Shown piece after piece: positions 1 through 7,351 of a stretch of DNA of 38,356 bases. How positions within the stretch are numbered: the first letter of the stretch is position 1; every line of letters starts with the position of its first letter. Both the position numbers and the translations under genes were made by a program. The notes beneath the pieces are model-generated. The model saw nothing but the letters and a program-made list of their open reading frames with translations. It had not been told where the DNA came from and did not search any database. Source of the stretch: an uncultured Prevotellaceae bacterium (GTDB lineage: Bacteria; Bacteroidota; Bacteroidia; Bacteroidales; Bacteroidaceae); assembly GCA_946540735.1 (NCBI GenBank), contig CAMNIN010000038.1, forward strand, positions 1-38,356. Direction: 5' to 3'.

Positions 1-36
1 TGTAGGCATAATCGTATCGTGTTGTGTATGACGCAA

Positions 37-67
37 CAAAGGTACGAATATTTTTTATTTTATACAA
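37..67 (-). promoter_or_regulatory. Bacteroidota-type promoter firing leftward out of the window
   Basis: Read on the minus strand, TACCTTTG (44 to 37) fits the -7 consensus TAnnTTTG, and a TTG (67 to 65) lies 23 bp upstream, start to start, as expected for the -33 element. It would transcribe a gene beyond the left edge. It lies just past the small repeat array that follows the four-helix-bundle gene, so that gene and its repeats end before this promoter begins. Confidence 0.55.
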
Positions 68-84
68 CTTTTAGATGTTACAAA

Positions 85-155
85 ATACTAGGGAGGGTTG
101 GTAATTAGGGGCTCTAGGGAGACTAGGGAGACTAGGGGCTCTAGGGATACTAGAA
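85..155. repeat. Left CTAG repeat array (six CTAG in about 65 bp)
   Basis: Short degenerate direct repeats of the form actaggga / ctctaggga, with CTAG at 88, 114, 123, 132, 141 and 150. The array ends about 10 bp from the stop codon of the four-helix-bundle gene. The units resemble those of the much longer array on the other side of the gene and point the same way (CTAGGG on the plus strand), so gene and arrays look like one cassette. No reading frame is kept, because CTAG and TAG recur in every frame. Confidence 0.8.
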
Positions 156-163
156 AGCCCCTC

Positions 164-838
164 TCACTGAGGTGGCTTTTGAGGCTTCATCGCCTGGATA
201 ATGCCTTCCAACTCTGCGATTCTCTTATAGGCGGCGGAAAGTTCTGCCTGGAGGTGCTCGATTTCCTGCTTTTGGTTGTTGCGATAGCCCAAACGAGCTG
301 CAGTCATCCGCTCACGAATGCCGCCCTCTGTGACAAACTGCTCCTCTAAACTGGCCTGATAAGTAGTCATCATCTTATCGACCATGTGGCACAAAGTCAA
401 TGCGATGTTGGCGATTTCCTCGTCACTCCACTTCTTGACAAAAGGCTCATAGTCTTCCCAGTCATTGTGGATACGACAATATTGCAGCATCCCATCATAA
501 CGCTGGTGATCGCATTCCCATTTGGTCAGACGGCGAGAGGTAATATAGTCCTCATAATCCTCTCGAAGTTCCTTGATGCTCGACCGTGCCACATTGAGAA
601 GTTTGATTTCCATTTCCATGGAAGTAACACCATCCGCCAAACCCTCTGCGATATTCTGCTTGCCTGATCGTGCAGCCTGCACCATCTGATCGATGGTCCG
701 GTCGCCTGGTTTGAGAAACCTCCTCACAAAAACGAAAGTGATGTGATAAAGAGCTCTTGCTTTCTTATAGAAATACAAGTCTTCCCATTTCACTTCTTGG
801 CGGAGGACTTTAGGGGTGTCGTTTGAGCTGTGGGGCAT
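164..838 (-). CDS. Four-helix-bundle protein with C-terminal suffix domain, function unknown
   Basis: A 224-residue, highly charged soluble protein with no signal peptide. Residues about 15-125 resemble the four-helix-bundle family that includes proteins encoded in 23S rRNA intervening sequences (motifs YKKARALYH near 25 and SGKQNIAEG near 58). The rest resembles the four-helix-bundle suffix domain of Bacteroidota proteins and ends in a predicted coiled coil (EIEHLQAELSAAYKRIAELE, about 192-211). The family assignment is by recall of sequence pattern; its biochemical role is not established. It is monocistronic: CTAG-rich repeat arrays lie on both sides, one starting 83 bp upstream of the ATG and one about 10 bp after the stop. 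I see no clear TAnnTTTG promoter between the ATG and the upstream array. No reverse transcriptase or rRNA gene is nearby, so this is neither an rRNA insert nor part of a retroelement here. Binding to the flanking repeats is only a hypothesis. Confidence 0.8.
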   Translation of the reverse strand: MPHSSNDTPKVLRQEVKWEDLYFYKKARALYHITFVFVRRFLKPGDRTIDQMVQAARSGKQNIAEGLADGVTSMEMEIKLLNVARSSIKELREDYEDYITSRRLTKWECDHQRYDGMLQYCRIHNDWEDYEPFVKKWSDEEIANIALTLCHMVDKMMTTYQASLEEQFVTEGGIRERMTAARLGYRNNQKQEIEHLQAELSAAYKRIAELEGIIQAMKPQKPPQ

Positions 839-920
839 GGTGATGATTATTTTTGCGGGTTATTGGTACTTGGTATCTGAAGAGAATAATAGAGAAGATT
901 TTACAGAGAATGGGGGATAG

Positions 921-1143
921 GGGCACTAGGAGCACTAGGAGCACTAGGGAGCACTAGGGAGCACTAGGGAGCACTAGGGAGCACTAGGAGCACTAGGGAG
1001 CACTAGGGGCACTAGGGAGGCTAGGAGCACTAGGGAGGCTAGGAGCACTAGGGAGGCTAGGAGCACTAGGGAGGCTAGGAGCACTAGGGAGACTAGGAGC
1101 ACTAGGGAGCACTAGAGAGCTCTAGGGGGCTAGAGGGCTAGGC
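921..1143. repeat. Right CTAG repeat array (24 CTAG in about 220 bp)
   Basis: Tandem 8-10 bp units: gcactaggga, gcactagga, ggctagga and a few variants. Each carries one CTAG, so that tetranucleotide recurs about once per DNA helical turn. In 1009-1098 the units combine into a higher-order 18-mer, gcactagggaggctagga, present four times exactly and a fifth time with one change. The right end degenerates to agagagctctagggggctagagggctagg. The mix of 8-, 9- and 10-bp units and the in-frame TAG triplets rule out coding. The array lies upstream of the four-helix-bundle gene; positions 839-920, between them, show nothing else recognisable. Confidence 0.95.
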
Positions 1144-1188
1144 CATCGGCAGATGATGTGACGCCTGATGATGCTTTGGCAAAAGGAT

Positions 1189-1275
1189 GTGAGGGGACTA
1201 GGAGAACGGGGCGGCACAGATATGATTAATGCTGCGGGAACCCGCCCCGGATATCCTTAGCTTAGTCCCCTTCAC
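1189..1275. repeat. 87-bp inverted repeat / potential long stem-loop
   Basis: Outer arms gtgaggggacta (1189-1200) and tagtccccttcac (1263-1275) pair with a single bulge. Inner arms ggggcgg (1208-1214) and ccgcccc (1242-1248) pair perfectly. It lies between the CTAG array and the 3' end of the SemiSWEET gene. It could act as a terminator for the lacI-MFS-SemiSWEET transcript, although no good T-run follows on the minus strand (only ccttttgcc), or mark one end of the repeat cassette, because the left arm contains an actagga-like unit. Confidence 0.6.
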
Positions 1276-1296
1276 GAGGCTTTCGGTGCCGAGAGA

Positions 1297-1584
1297 CTAT
1301 TTCTTTTTGAAGAAATCATTATAGACTTTTATGCAGAAGATGATGATGCAACAGACCGTGGTGATGAGATTCGTCACGAAAAGTGCCCATAATATCTCGG
1401 GCTTGTGGAAAATGCCCTGGAGCATGAAGCATGCACCGCCTATGCCCATCATCAGAAAGGTGGGCAAAGCGATGCCATCCGTATTCCTGGTGCGGATGGT
1501 ACGGATGGCCTGCGGCAAATAACCGAGAACCATGGTTATGCTTGCCGTCCAGCCCAATAACTGATAGAAAAGACTTTGTTCCAT
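1297..1584 (-). CDS. SemiSWEET-family sugar transporter
   Basis: A 95-residue integral membrane protein with three predicted helices, the size of bacterial SemiSWEETs, which pair as dimers to move sugars by facilitated diffusion. The hallmark PQ motif is in helix 1 (GYLPQA, P24-Q25), followed by the typical cytoplasmic stretch IRTIRTRNTDGIALPTF. Helix 2 runs about 43-58 and helix 3 about 66-86, and the protein ends in a basic tail (FFKKK). It is the last gene of the minus-strand lacI-MFS-SemiSWEET run, 27 bp after the MFS gene, and so is probably co-transcribed with it. This suggests a role in moving glucose, maltose or a related sugar within the starch locus. The substrate is inferred; some PQ-loop proteins have other roles. 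Confidence 0.88.
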   Translation of the reverse strand: MEQSLFYQLLGWTASITMVLGYLPQAIRTIRTRNTDGIALPTFLMMGIGGACFMLQGIFHKPEILWALFVTNLITTVCCIIIFCIKVYNDFFKKK

Positions 1585-1611
1585 AAGATTATGAATTGAT
1601 GAAGAATCAGA

Positions 1612-2922
1612 TTATCCCTGCTTGTCCTTGATGGCATAGACACTGACAGCACCCATGACCAGACAAGCACAGCAAACAAACAACATATTGGCCTGAGAGC
1701 CCATCAAAGCCACGACAAACACGTTGATGAGACCTGCCACGATCTGCGGAAGACAAATCGCGCAATTGAACAAGCCCAGATAAGTGCCCATGTGAGGGCG
1801 TCCTTCAAGAGCGTTGGTGACGATGGTGAACGGCAATGCCAGCATCGCAGCCCATGTGCATCCCGTCAGGGCATAAGGGATAAAGACCTGCCACTGATCG
1901 TGGATGAAAGGCACCATGACGAAACCGATGGCACCGATGAGCAAGCTTACCGCATAACTGGCCTTCAAACCAAACCTCCGCTCGATCGATGGAAGCAAGG
2001 ATGCCCACACCACACTCGCCAGAGCCTGAACCGCCAGGACGATGCCCACCCAGTCGCCCGCCGTCTGGTAAGCGTCGGAATGGCTGTCTGTCGTATGCCA
2101 GCAAGTGTCGGCGATTGCCCCTGTGGAATGGATCCACATGTACTGGAAGGCCGCCCAGCAGAAGAACTGCACAATGGCCACCCTCCAATAGTTGGTGGGA
2201 GCAAGTTTCAGCAGTTTCACGAGACTCACCTTCTCGCTGGCCTGTTCCTCGGTGATGCCATGATACTCAGCGTATTCCCTCGGAGGCATCTCTTTCACCT
2301 TGACCGACGTATAGATCACGCAGGCGATAAGGATGATGGCTCCCACGTAGAAAGCCATCTTCAGAGAAGAGGGCACACCATTGGTAGCGTCGTTGCTGAA
2401 GCCGATGTAGGTCATCAGGAACGGCAATGCGAAGCCCACCACCTGTCCTGCGTTGCACAAGAAGCTCTGCAGCGCATAGGCCAAGCCCTTCTGTTTCTCG
2501 TTGACAATATCGCCCACCATCATCTTGAAAGGCTGCATGGCCATATTGAGGCTGGTATCGAGCAGCATCAGGATAAAGGCGCCCAAGGTCATGGCCACCC
2601 AGAAGACATCGCTCAGGCTACCTGCGTTGGGCAGCAGGAACATCACCAGAACTGCCAGGACAGCGCCAACAATCAGATACGGGATTCGTCGTCCGAACCT
2701 TGTCCACGTCTTGTCGCTGGCGACACCGACGATGGGTTGTACGATCATTCCCATCAAGGGTGGCAATATCCAGAAGAAGCCAAGACTTTTCGGGTCGGCC
2801 CCCATGGTGGAGAAGATACGCGAAACATTGCCGCTTTGCAGAGCGTAGGCGATCTGCACGCCGAAGAATCCGAAACTCAGATTCCATAATTTCCAAAAAC
2901 TTAGATCGGGTTTTGTTTTCAT
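1612..2922 (-). CDS. MFS sugar (maltose/disaccharide-type) permease
   Basis: An inner-membrane transporter of about 436 residues with roughly 12 hydrophobic helices. The N-terminus, KPDLSFWKLWNLSFGFFGVQ, and the loop DKTWTRFGRRIPYL between helices 2 and 3 fit the disaccharide-type MFS carriers (GPH/SLC45-like) common in Bacteroidota starch loci. I place the start at 2922 (MKTKPDLS) and not at 3042, because the 40 extra residues upstream are not membrane-protein-like and the start at 2922 gives the family's usual N-terminus. It lies 76 bp downstream of lacI on the same strand, facing away from susC. Its likely job is uptake of maltose or maltooligosaccharides released in the periplasm, probably with protons. 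The exact sugar cannot be read from the sequence. Confidence 0.88.
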   Translation of the reverse strand: MKTKPDLSFWKLWNLSFGFFGVQIAYALQSGNVSRIFSTMGADPKSLGFFWILPPLMGMIVQPIVGVASDKTWTRFGRRIPYLIVGAVLAVLVMFLLPNAGSLSDVFWVAMTLGAFILMLLDTSLNMAMQPFKMMVGDIVNEKQKGLAYALQSFLCNAGQVVGFALPFLMTYIGFSNDATNGVPSSLKMAFYVGAIILIACVIYTSVKVKEMPPREYAEYHGITEEQASEKVSLVKLLKLAPTNYWRVAIVQFFCWAAFQYMWIHSTGAIADTCWHTTDSHSDAYQTAGDWVGIVLAVQALASVVWASLLPSIERRFGLKASYAVSLLIGAIGFVMVPFIHDQWQVFIPYALTGCTWAAMLALPFTIVTNALEGRPHMGTYLGLFNCAICLPQIVAGLINVFVVALMGSQANMLFVCCACLVMGAVSVYAIKDKQG

Positions 2923-2998
2923 GACTATGTAGTTATTGATAATTTTCGAGCAAGCGGGGTGCGGCGGCCACAGGCCGTCGGGCAGGATCCAAAGCAGA

Positions 2999-4027
2999 TC
3001 AGCGAGTGGTACCCCTGACAATGAGTCGTGTGCGGACCACACGTTTCTCCACCTTGTCCAAAGGAATGATGCCCTCGACCTTACTGATCAGGATATTGGC
3101 AGCCTCCTCGCCCACCACCATTCCCCGCTGTTCCACAGTGGTGAGCATCGGGTCACAGGCAATGGCCCTCTCCCCATTAGTGAAACCGCAGATGGAGATA
3201 TCTTTCGGTATGCTCTTTCCCATGCGCTTGGCCGTGTAGAGAATGCCGATGGCCGTGTCGTCGTTGACAGCGAAAAAAGCGTCGGGTGGATTGTCCATCC
3301 GCAGCAGTTCGGGAGTGATGATCTCGGCATCGGTCCTGTTGTCGCACACTTTGATGATCGACTCATCGATGGGCAGACCATGCTTGGACAATGCGTCGTG
3401 ATAGCCATTATAGCGGTTTTTCGATATCTCGAGGATCATCGGCGATCCATAGAAAGCCACCCTCCGGCATCCCGTCTCGACCAGATGCGAGACAGCGTTG
3501 AAAGCCCCCATATAATCATCGACCACCACGCGGCTGGAATTGAGTCCCGTGCAAATGCGGTCGAAGAACACCAGCGGCATGCCATTGTCGATCAACCGCT
3601 GGAAATGCTCATACCTCACGGTGTCCTTGGCCTGAGAAACGATCACCCCGCACACCTTGTTCTCGAAAAACGACTGGCAGATCCTCACCTCGCGGTCGTA
3701 GCGCTCATCGCTCTGTGCCACCATGATCTGGTAGCCCCTGGACGACGCCTCCTCCTCGATGCCACTCAGTATGGAAGAGAAATAGAAATGATTGAGTTGA
3801 GGCATGATCACGCCGATCACGCGCTGCGGGTGCACCCGGCTGTGGCGCAGCGACTCCGCCAGCAGGTTGGGGAAGAAATTATGCTCCTTGGCATAGGCCT
3901 TGATGGCCTCGCGCCGCTCCACGCTGATGCGCGGGCTATCTTTGAGAGCCCTGGAGACCGTCGCCACCGACACACCGAGTGCGTTGGCGATGTCTTTCAT
4001 GGTGATAGGAGCACGATCGTTCATCAT
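2999..4027 (-). CDS. LacI/GalR-family transcriptional regulator of the starch locus
   Basis: About 342 residues. The N-terminal LacI-type helix-turn-helix and hinge are clear (ITMKDIANALGVSVATVSRA, then LKDSPRISVERREAIKAYAKE), followed by a periplasmic-binding-protein-like effector domain (IGVIMPQLNHFYF, GVIVSQ, FFDRIC, FAVNDDTAIG, ISICGFTNG). I chose the start at 4027 (MMNDRAPITMKD). A longer reading from 4081 is open, but a -7 element at 4045-4052 would place transcription start near 4038, inside that extension. The gene is divergent from susC, and a perfect palindrome lies midway between the two promoters. A matching palindrome precedes the amylase gene, so its regulon probably includes lacI-MFS-SemiSWEET, susCDEF and the amylase. 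The effector is probably a maltooligosaccharide or breakdown product, by context only. Confidence 0.9.
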   Translation of the reverse strand: MMNDRAPITMKDIANALGVSVATVSRALKDSPRISVERREAIKAYAKEHNFFPNLLAESLRHSRVHPQRVIGVIMPQLNHFYFSSILSGIEEEASSRGYQIMVAQSDERYDREVRICQSFFENKVCGVIVSQAKDTVRYEHFQRLIDNGMPLVFFDRICTGLNSSRVVVDDYMGAFNAVSHLVETGCRRVAFYGSPMILEISKNRYNGYHDALSKHGLPIDESIIKVCDNRTDAEIITPELLRMDNPPDAFFAVNDDTAIGILYTAKRMGKSIPKDISICGFTNGERAIACDPMLTTVEQRGMVVGEEAANILISKVEGIIPLDKVEKRVVRTRLIVRGTTR

Positions 4028-4044
4028 TGTCAGGATTTCGGATG

Positions 4045-4052
4045 CAAAGTTA
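4045..4052 (-). promoter_or_regulatory. -7 element of the lacI promoter
   Basis: TAACTTTG on the minus strand (4052 to 4045) fits TAnnTTTG. It predicts transcription start near 4038, just before the ATG at 4027. I see no convincing -33 element at the usual distance, which would suit a promoter that needs an activator. Its first T is 61-62 bp from the centre of the palindrome at 4107-4120. Confidence 0.5.
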
Positions 4053-4106
4053 TGCAAAAAACGCAAATGTTGTTCGCTCACCTTTTTATATTATTGAAAA
4101 ACAGAA

Positions 4107-4120
4107 TGCAAACGTTTGCA
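4107..4120. promoter_or_regulatory. LacI-type operator between lacI and susC
   Basis: A perfect 14-bp palindrome, TGCAAACGTTTGCA, with the central CG typical of LacI/GalR operators. It lies midway between the -7 elements of lacI and susC, 61-62 bp from each. A near-copy is found at 11842-11855 before the amylase gene. The DNA-binding partner is inferred to be the adjacent LacI protein. Confidence 0.8.
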
Positions 4121-4174
4121 CGCCTTATTTATAATATTTTTTCAAAAAAAAGAACAATCTTGTGAAAACGCCAT

Positions 4175-4182
4175 TAATTTTG
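4175..4182 (+). promoter_or_regulatory. -7 element of the susC promoter
   Basis: TAATTTTG fits TAnnTTTG and is identical to the -7 element before the amylase gene. The -33 region is poor (a TTG at 4160-4162 is too close). The predicted 5' leader is about 130 nt before the ATG at 4319. Within 4190-4318 I see no strong hairpin or other signal. Confidence 0.6.
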
Positions 4183-4318
4183 CATGCTGAAAAACCATGC
4201 GTCATGCGAAAAGAGTTGCAGAAACTCATATCAGGAGTCACCAGCAAGACCGAAGGCCTGACAACAACCGCCCAAGATCAAATCCATAATAATTCAAACT
4301 AATAACTTAACAATTAAC

Positions 4319-7300
4319 ATGATGAAGCAGGTAAAAATCAAATTGCCACTGAGAATGCTGGCCGTCCTATTCGGCTTCTTCCTCACGGCAACCGCCTATT
4401 CACAGGACATCACTGTGAACGGCTTCGTGAAAGATGCTACCGGCGAACCCGTCATTGGCGCGACCATCTCCATGAATGGAAAAGCCATGGCAGTGACAGA
4501 CTTCGACGGTAACTTCACCATCAAAGCGCCCAGTGGAGCAGAGATGACGGTATCCTACATCGGATTCCAGAACGTGACCGCCACTGCCGCACCCAATGTC
4601 GTCATCACGATGCAGGATGACTCGAAGACCCTCGACCAAGTCGTGGTGATCGGTTATGGCCGCGCCAAGAAAGACGACCTCACCGGATCGGTGACCGCCA
4701 TGAAACCCGATGACCTGTCGAAAGGTATCACCAACAATGCCAGCGACATGCTCGTGGGCAAGGTGGCAGGTGTCGACGTTCAGACAGCCGGTGGTACTCC
4801 TGGTGCCGGAGCCCAGATCCGCATTCGTGGTGGAGCCTCTCTCTCCGCCAGCAACGACCCTTTGTATGTGATTGACGGTCTAGCAATTGACAACAACACC
4901 GCTACGGGTATGAGTAACATACTCGCCATGATCAATCCCCAGGACATCGAGTCATTCACAGTCTTGAAAGACGCCTCCGCAGCCGCTATTTACGGTTCAC
5001 GCGCCTCAAACGGTGTGATCATCATCACGACCAAGAAAGGCCGTGCCGGCACAGCGCCCACTGTGTCGTACAACGGTGATGTCACCATCTCCACGATCCA
5101 GAAGAAGTATGACCTGCTCAATGCAGCCGAGTACAAGGACCTGGTCAGCAAGATTGACGGCATAGACGCCTCATTGCTTGGCAACGACGACACCGACTGG
5201 CAGGACGAGATCTTCCGCACCTCAGTCTCAACGAAACACAGCATCAGCGTCTCTGGTGGTCTGAAGAACATGCCCTACCGTGTAGGCGTCGGTTTCGACA
5301 GCGAGAACGGAATTGTCAAGACCTCCTGGATGCGCCGTTCCAACGTATCCCTCAACCTCGCCCCTCAGTTCCTCGACAAGCACCTCAACTTCAACATCAC
5401 CGCCAAGTACATGTATGAGAAGGACCGCTATGCACCTGCCGGCGGTGCTGTGGGTGCAGCCGTGAGCATCGACCCCACCCGTCCCGTCTATGGTGAAGGC
5501 AGCGACTACGACTATGTCGGTGGCTACTGGCAGAACCTCATCAACGCCACTTTCAGCGACCCCAACTGGAAGAAGACCACCAACTCCAACGCAGCCCAGA
5601 ACCCCTTGGCCCTTCTGCGCAACCAATACACTAAGGCACAGGCCAACGACTTCAGCGGCAATGTGGAAGTAGACTACAAAATCCACGGTTTCGAGGATCT
5701 TCACATCCACGGCAGTCTCGGTTCGCAATACACCGCCACCAACCAGAGCGACATCATCAACAACGTGTCGTATTCCAACAACTACTATGGTTGGGACGGC
5801 ATGACCTATTATTGGAAATACAACATCGTGGGCAACGCCTACGCTCAGTACATGCACGATTTTGGCGCACACAACATCGACATCATGGCAGGTGCCGAGC
5901 AGAGCCACTACCACCGCACCGGCTACAACTACGGGCAAGGTACCGACCCCTACACAGGTGCGTCGCACAACCCCTCTGTGCGCAATGAGCAAGAATGGGC
6001 CACCCACAACTCCCTCGTGTCCTACTTCGGCCGTCTGAACTACACCCTCCTCGACCGCTACCTGATCACCGCCACCTTCCGCGCCGATGGTTCATCACGC
6101 TTCGCCGAAGGCAAGAAATGGGGCTACTTCCCCTCAGCAGCCTTCGCCTGGAAGATCAACCAGGAGCCTTTCCTGCGCAACGTCAACTGGCTCGACGAGT
6201 TGAAGCTCCGTCTGGGCTGGGGTAAGACCGGTCAGCAGAACGGCATCGCCGACTTCTACTATGGTCCGCTTTTCGTGCGCGGCAACTCCTACGCCATGTA
6301 CCCCTTCGGCGACACCTACAACTACACCACCCGTCCGAACGCCTACAACACGGAACTGACCTGGGAGAAGACCACCACCTCAAACGTAGGACTTGACTTC
6401 ACGGCGCTCAACGGCCGCTTCTCCTTCAACGCCGACGCCTACTACCGCAAGACCACCGACCTCCTGGCCACGGTCAACATCCCTGCAGGCATGAACTTCG
6501 GCGACACGATGCTCAAGAATGTCGGTTCGCTTGAGAACTACGGTGTGGAGTTCGCCTTCAACGTGAAGCCCATCGTCACCCCAGACTTCACCTGGGACAT
6601 CAGCTACAACGTGGGTTGGAACCACAATGAGATCACCAAGCTCGACAACGGTGCCCAGGACTGGGTATGGGCCGGCGGCAATATCTCACGAGGCAACAAC
6701 ACCAAGATCCAGAAGAACAAGGTGGGCGAGCCCATCAACTCCTTCTTCGTCTACCAGCAAGTATACGACAACAACGGCAAGCCCATTGAGGGAGTATATG
6801 TCGACCGCGACGGCAACGGCCGCATTGACGACGGTGACCGTTACTACTACAAGTCACCGGCTCCCGACATCACCATGGGTCTGACCACCAAGTTCTTGTG
6901 GAAGAACTGGGACCTCAGCGCCGCCTTCCACGCCAGCCTCGGCAACTACGTCTACTACGACTTCCTGTCGAGCAAGGCAGCCCTCAGTCCCTCGGGCCTG
7001 TACTCCAACAGTTCATTCTCCAACACCACACCCGCAGCCCTGGCACTCGGTTTCACCGGCACCACTGGTTCGGGCGACGGCTACTGGCTGAGCGACTACT
7101 TCGTCCGCAACGCCTCCTATGTGAAGTGCACCAACATCACCCTCGGCTACACCTTCAAGTCGATCATGAGATATGCCGACCGCGATTACTTCTCAGGACG
7201 TGTCTACGTCACAGCTCAGAATCCGTTTATCATCACCAAATACGACGGTCTCGACCCGGAGGTCACCTCTGGCATCGACAGGGATCCCTATCCACGTCCT

Positions 7301-7336
7301 ATGAGCCTGCAACTTGGTGTCAATCTTAACTTCTAA
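4319..7336 (+). CDS. susC: SusC/RagA-type TonB-dependent outer-membrane transporter
   Basis: 1005 residues. A signal peptide ends near TATAYS/Q (about 28). It is followed by a carboxypeptidase-regulatory-like beta domain (about 31-100, VNGFVKDATGEPVIGATI), a TonB-box-like stretch (LDQVVVIGYG, 105-114), and a plug with the family signature VLKDASAAAIYGSRASNG (215-232). A 22-strand barrel follows and ends in the usual aromatic-rich C-terminus (LQLGVNLNF). SusC imports oligosaccharides across the outer membrane using TonB energy and works as a lidded pair with SusD, encoded 15 bp downstream. Two ATGs occur in tandem at 4319 and 4322. There is no extended N-terminal signalling domain, so control is by a cytoplasmic regulator (the adjacent LacI), not an anti-sigma system. 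The substrate, starch or maltooligosaccharides, is inferred from the neighbouring SusE, SusF and amylase. Confidence 0.95.
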   Translation: MMKQVKIKLPLRMLAVLFGFFLTATAYSQDITVNGFVKDATGEPVIGATISMNGKAMAVTDFDGNFTIKAPSGAEMTVSYIGFQNVTATAAPNVVITMQDDSKTLDQVVVIGYGRAKKDDLTGSVTAMKPDDLSKGITNNASDMLVGKVAGVDVQTAGGTPGAGAQIRIRGGASLSASNDPLYVIDGLAIDNNTATGMSNILAMINPQDIESFTVLKDASAAAIYGSRASNGVIIITTKKGRAGTAPTVSYNGDVTISTIQKKYDLLNAAEYKDLVSKIDGIDASLLGNDDTDWQDEIFRTSVSTKHSISVSGGLKNMPYRVGVGFDSENGIVKTSWMRRSNVSLNLAPQFLDKHLNFNITAKYMYEKDRYAPAGGAVGAAVSIDPTRPVYGEGSDYDYVGGYWQNLINATFSDPNWKKTTNSNAAQNPLALLRNQYTKAQANDFSGNVEVDYKIHGFEDLHIHGSLGSQYTATNQSDIINNVSYSNNYYGWDGMTYYWKYNIVGNAYAQYMHDFGAHNIDIMAGAEQSHYHRTGYNYGQGTDPYTGASHNPSVRNEQEWATHNSLVSYFGRLNYTLLDRYLITATFRADGSSRFAEGKKWGYFPSAAFAWKINQEPFLRNVNWLDELKLRLGWGKTGQQNGIADFYYGPLFVRGNSYAMYPFGDTYNYTTRPNAYNTELTWEKTTTSNVGLDFTALNGRFSFNADAYYRKTTDLLATVNIPAGMNFGDTMLKNVGSLENYGVEFAFNVKPIVTPDFTWDISYNVGWNHNEITKLDNGAQDWVWAGGNISRGNNTKIQKNKVGEPINSFFVYQQVYDNNGKPIEGVYVDRDGNGRIDDGDRYYYKSPAPDITMGLTTKFLWKNWDLSAAFHASLGNYVYYDFLSSKAALSPSGLYSNSSFSNTTPAALALGFTGTTGSGDGYWLSDYFVRNASYVKCTNITLGYTFKSIMRYADRDYFSGRVYVTAQNPFIITKYDGLDPEVTSGIDRDPYPRPMSLQLGVNLNF

Positions 7337-7351
7337 ACAAGGACAATCAAC

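Noticed and set aside
164..838. Accessory gene of a diversity-generating retroelement or an rRNA intervening sequence
   Set aside because: No reverse transcriptase, template/variable repeat or 23S rRNA sequence is present in the window.
921..1143. CRISPR-like array
   Set aside because: Units are 8-18 bp, contiguous and without unique spacers; no cas genes are nearby.
1792..2889. 365-residue open frame opposite the MFS permease gene
   Set aside because: Antisense shadow: His/Arg/Gln-rich, no recognisable domain, and the opposite frame encodes a normal transporter.
2936..4165. 409-residue open frame opposite lacI
   Set aside because: Antisense shadow of a clear LacI regulator; it would also run through the operator and promoter region.
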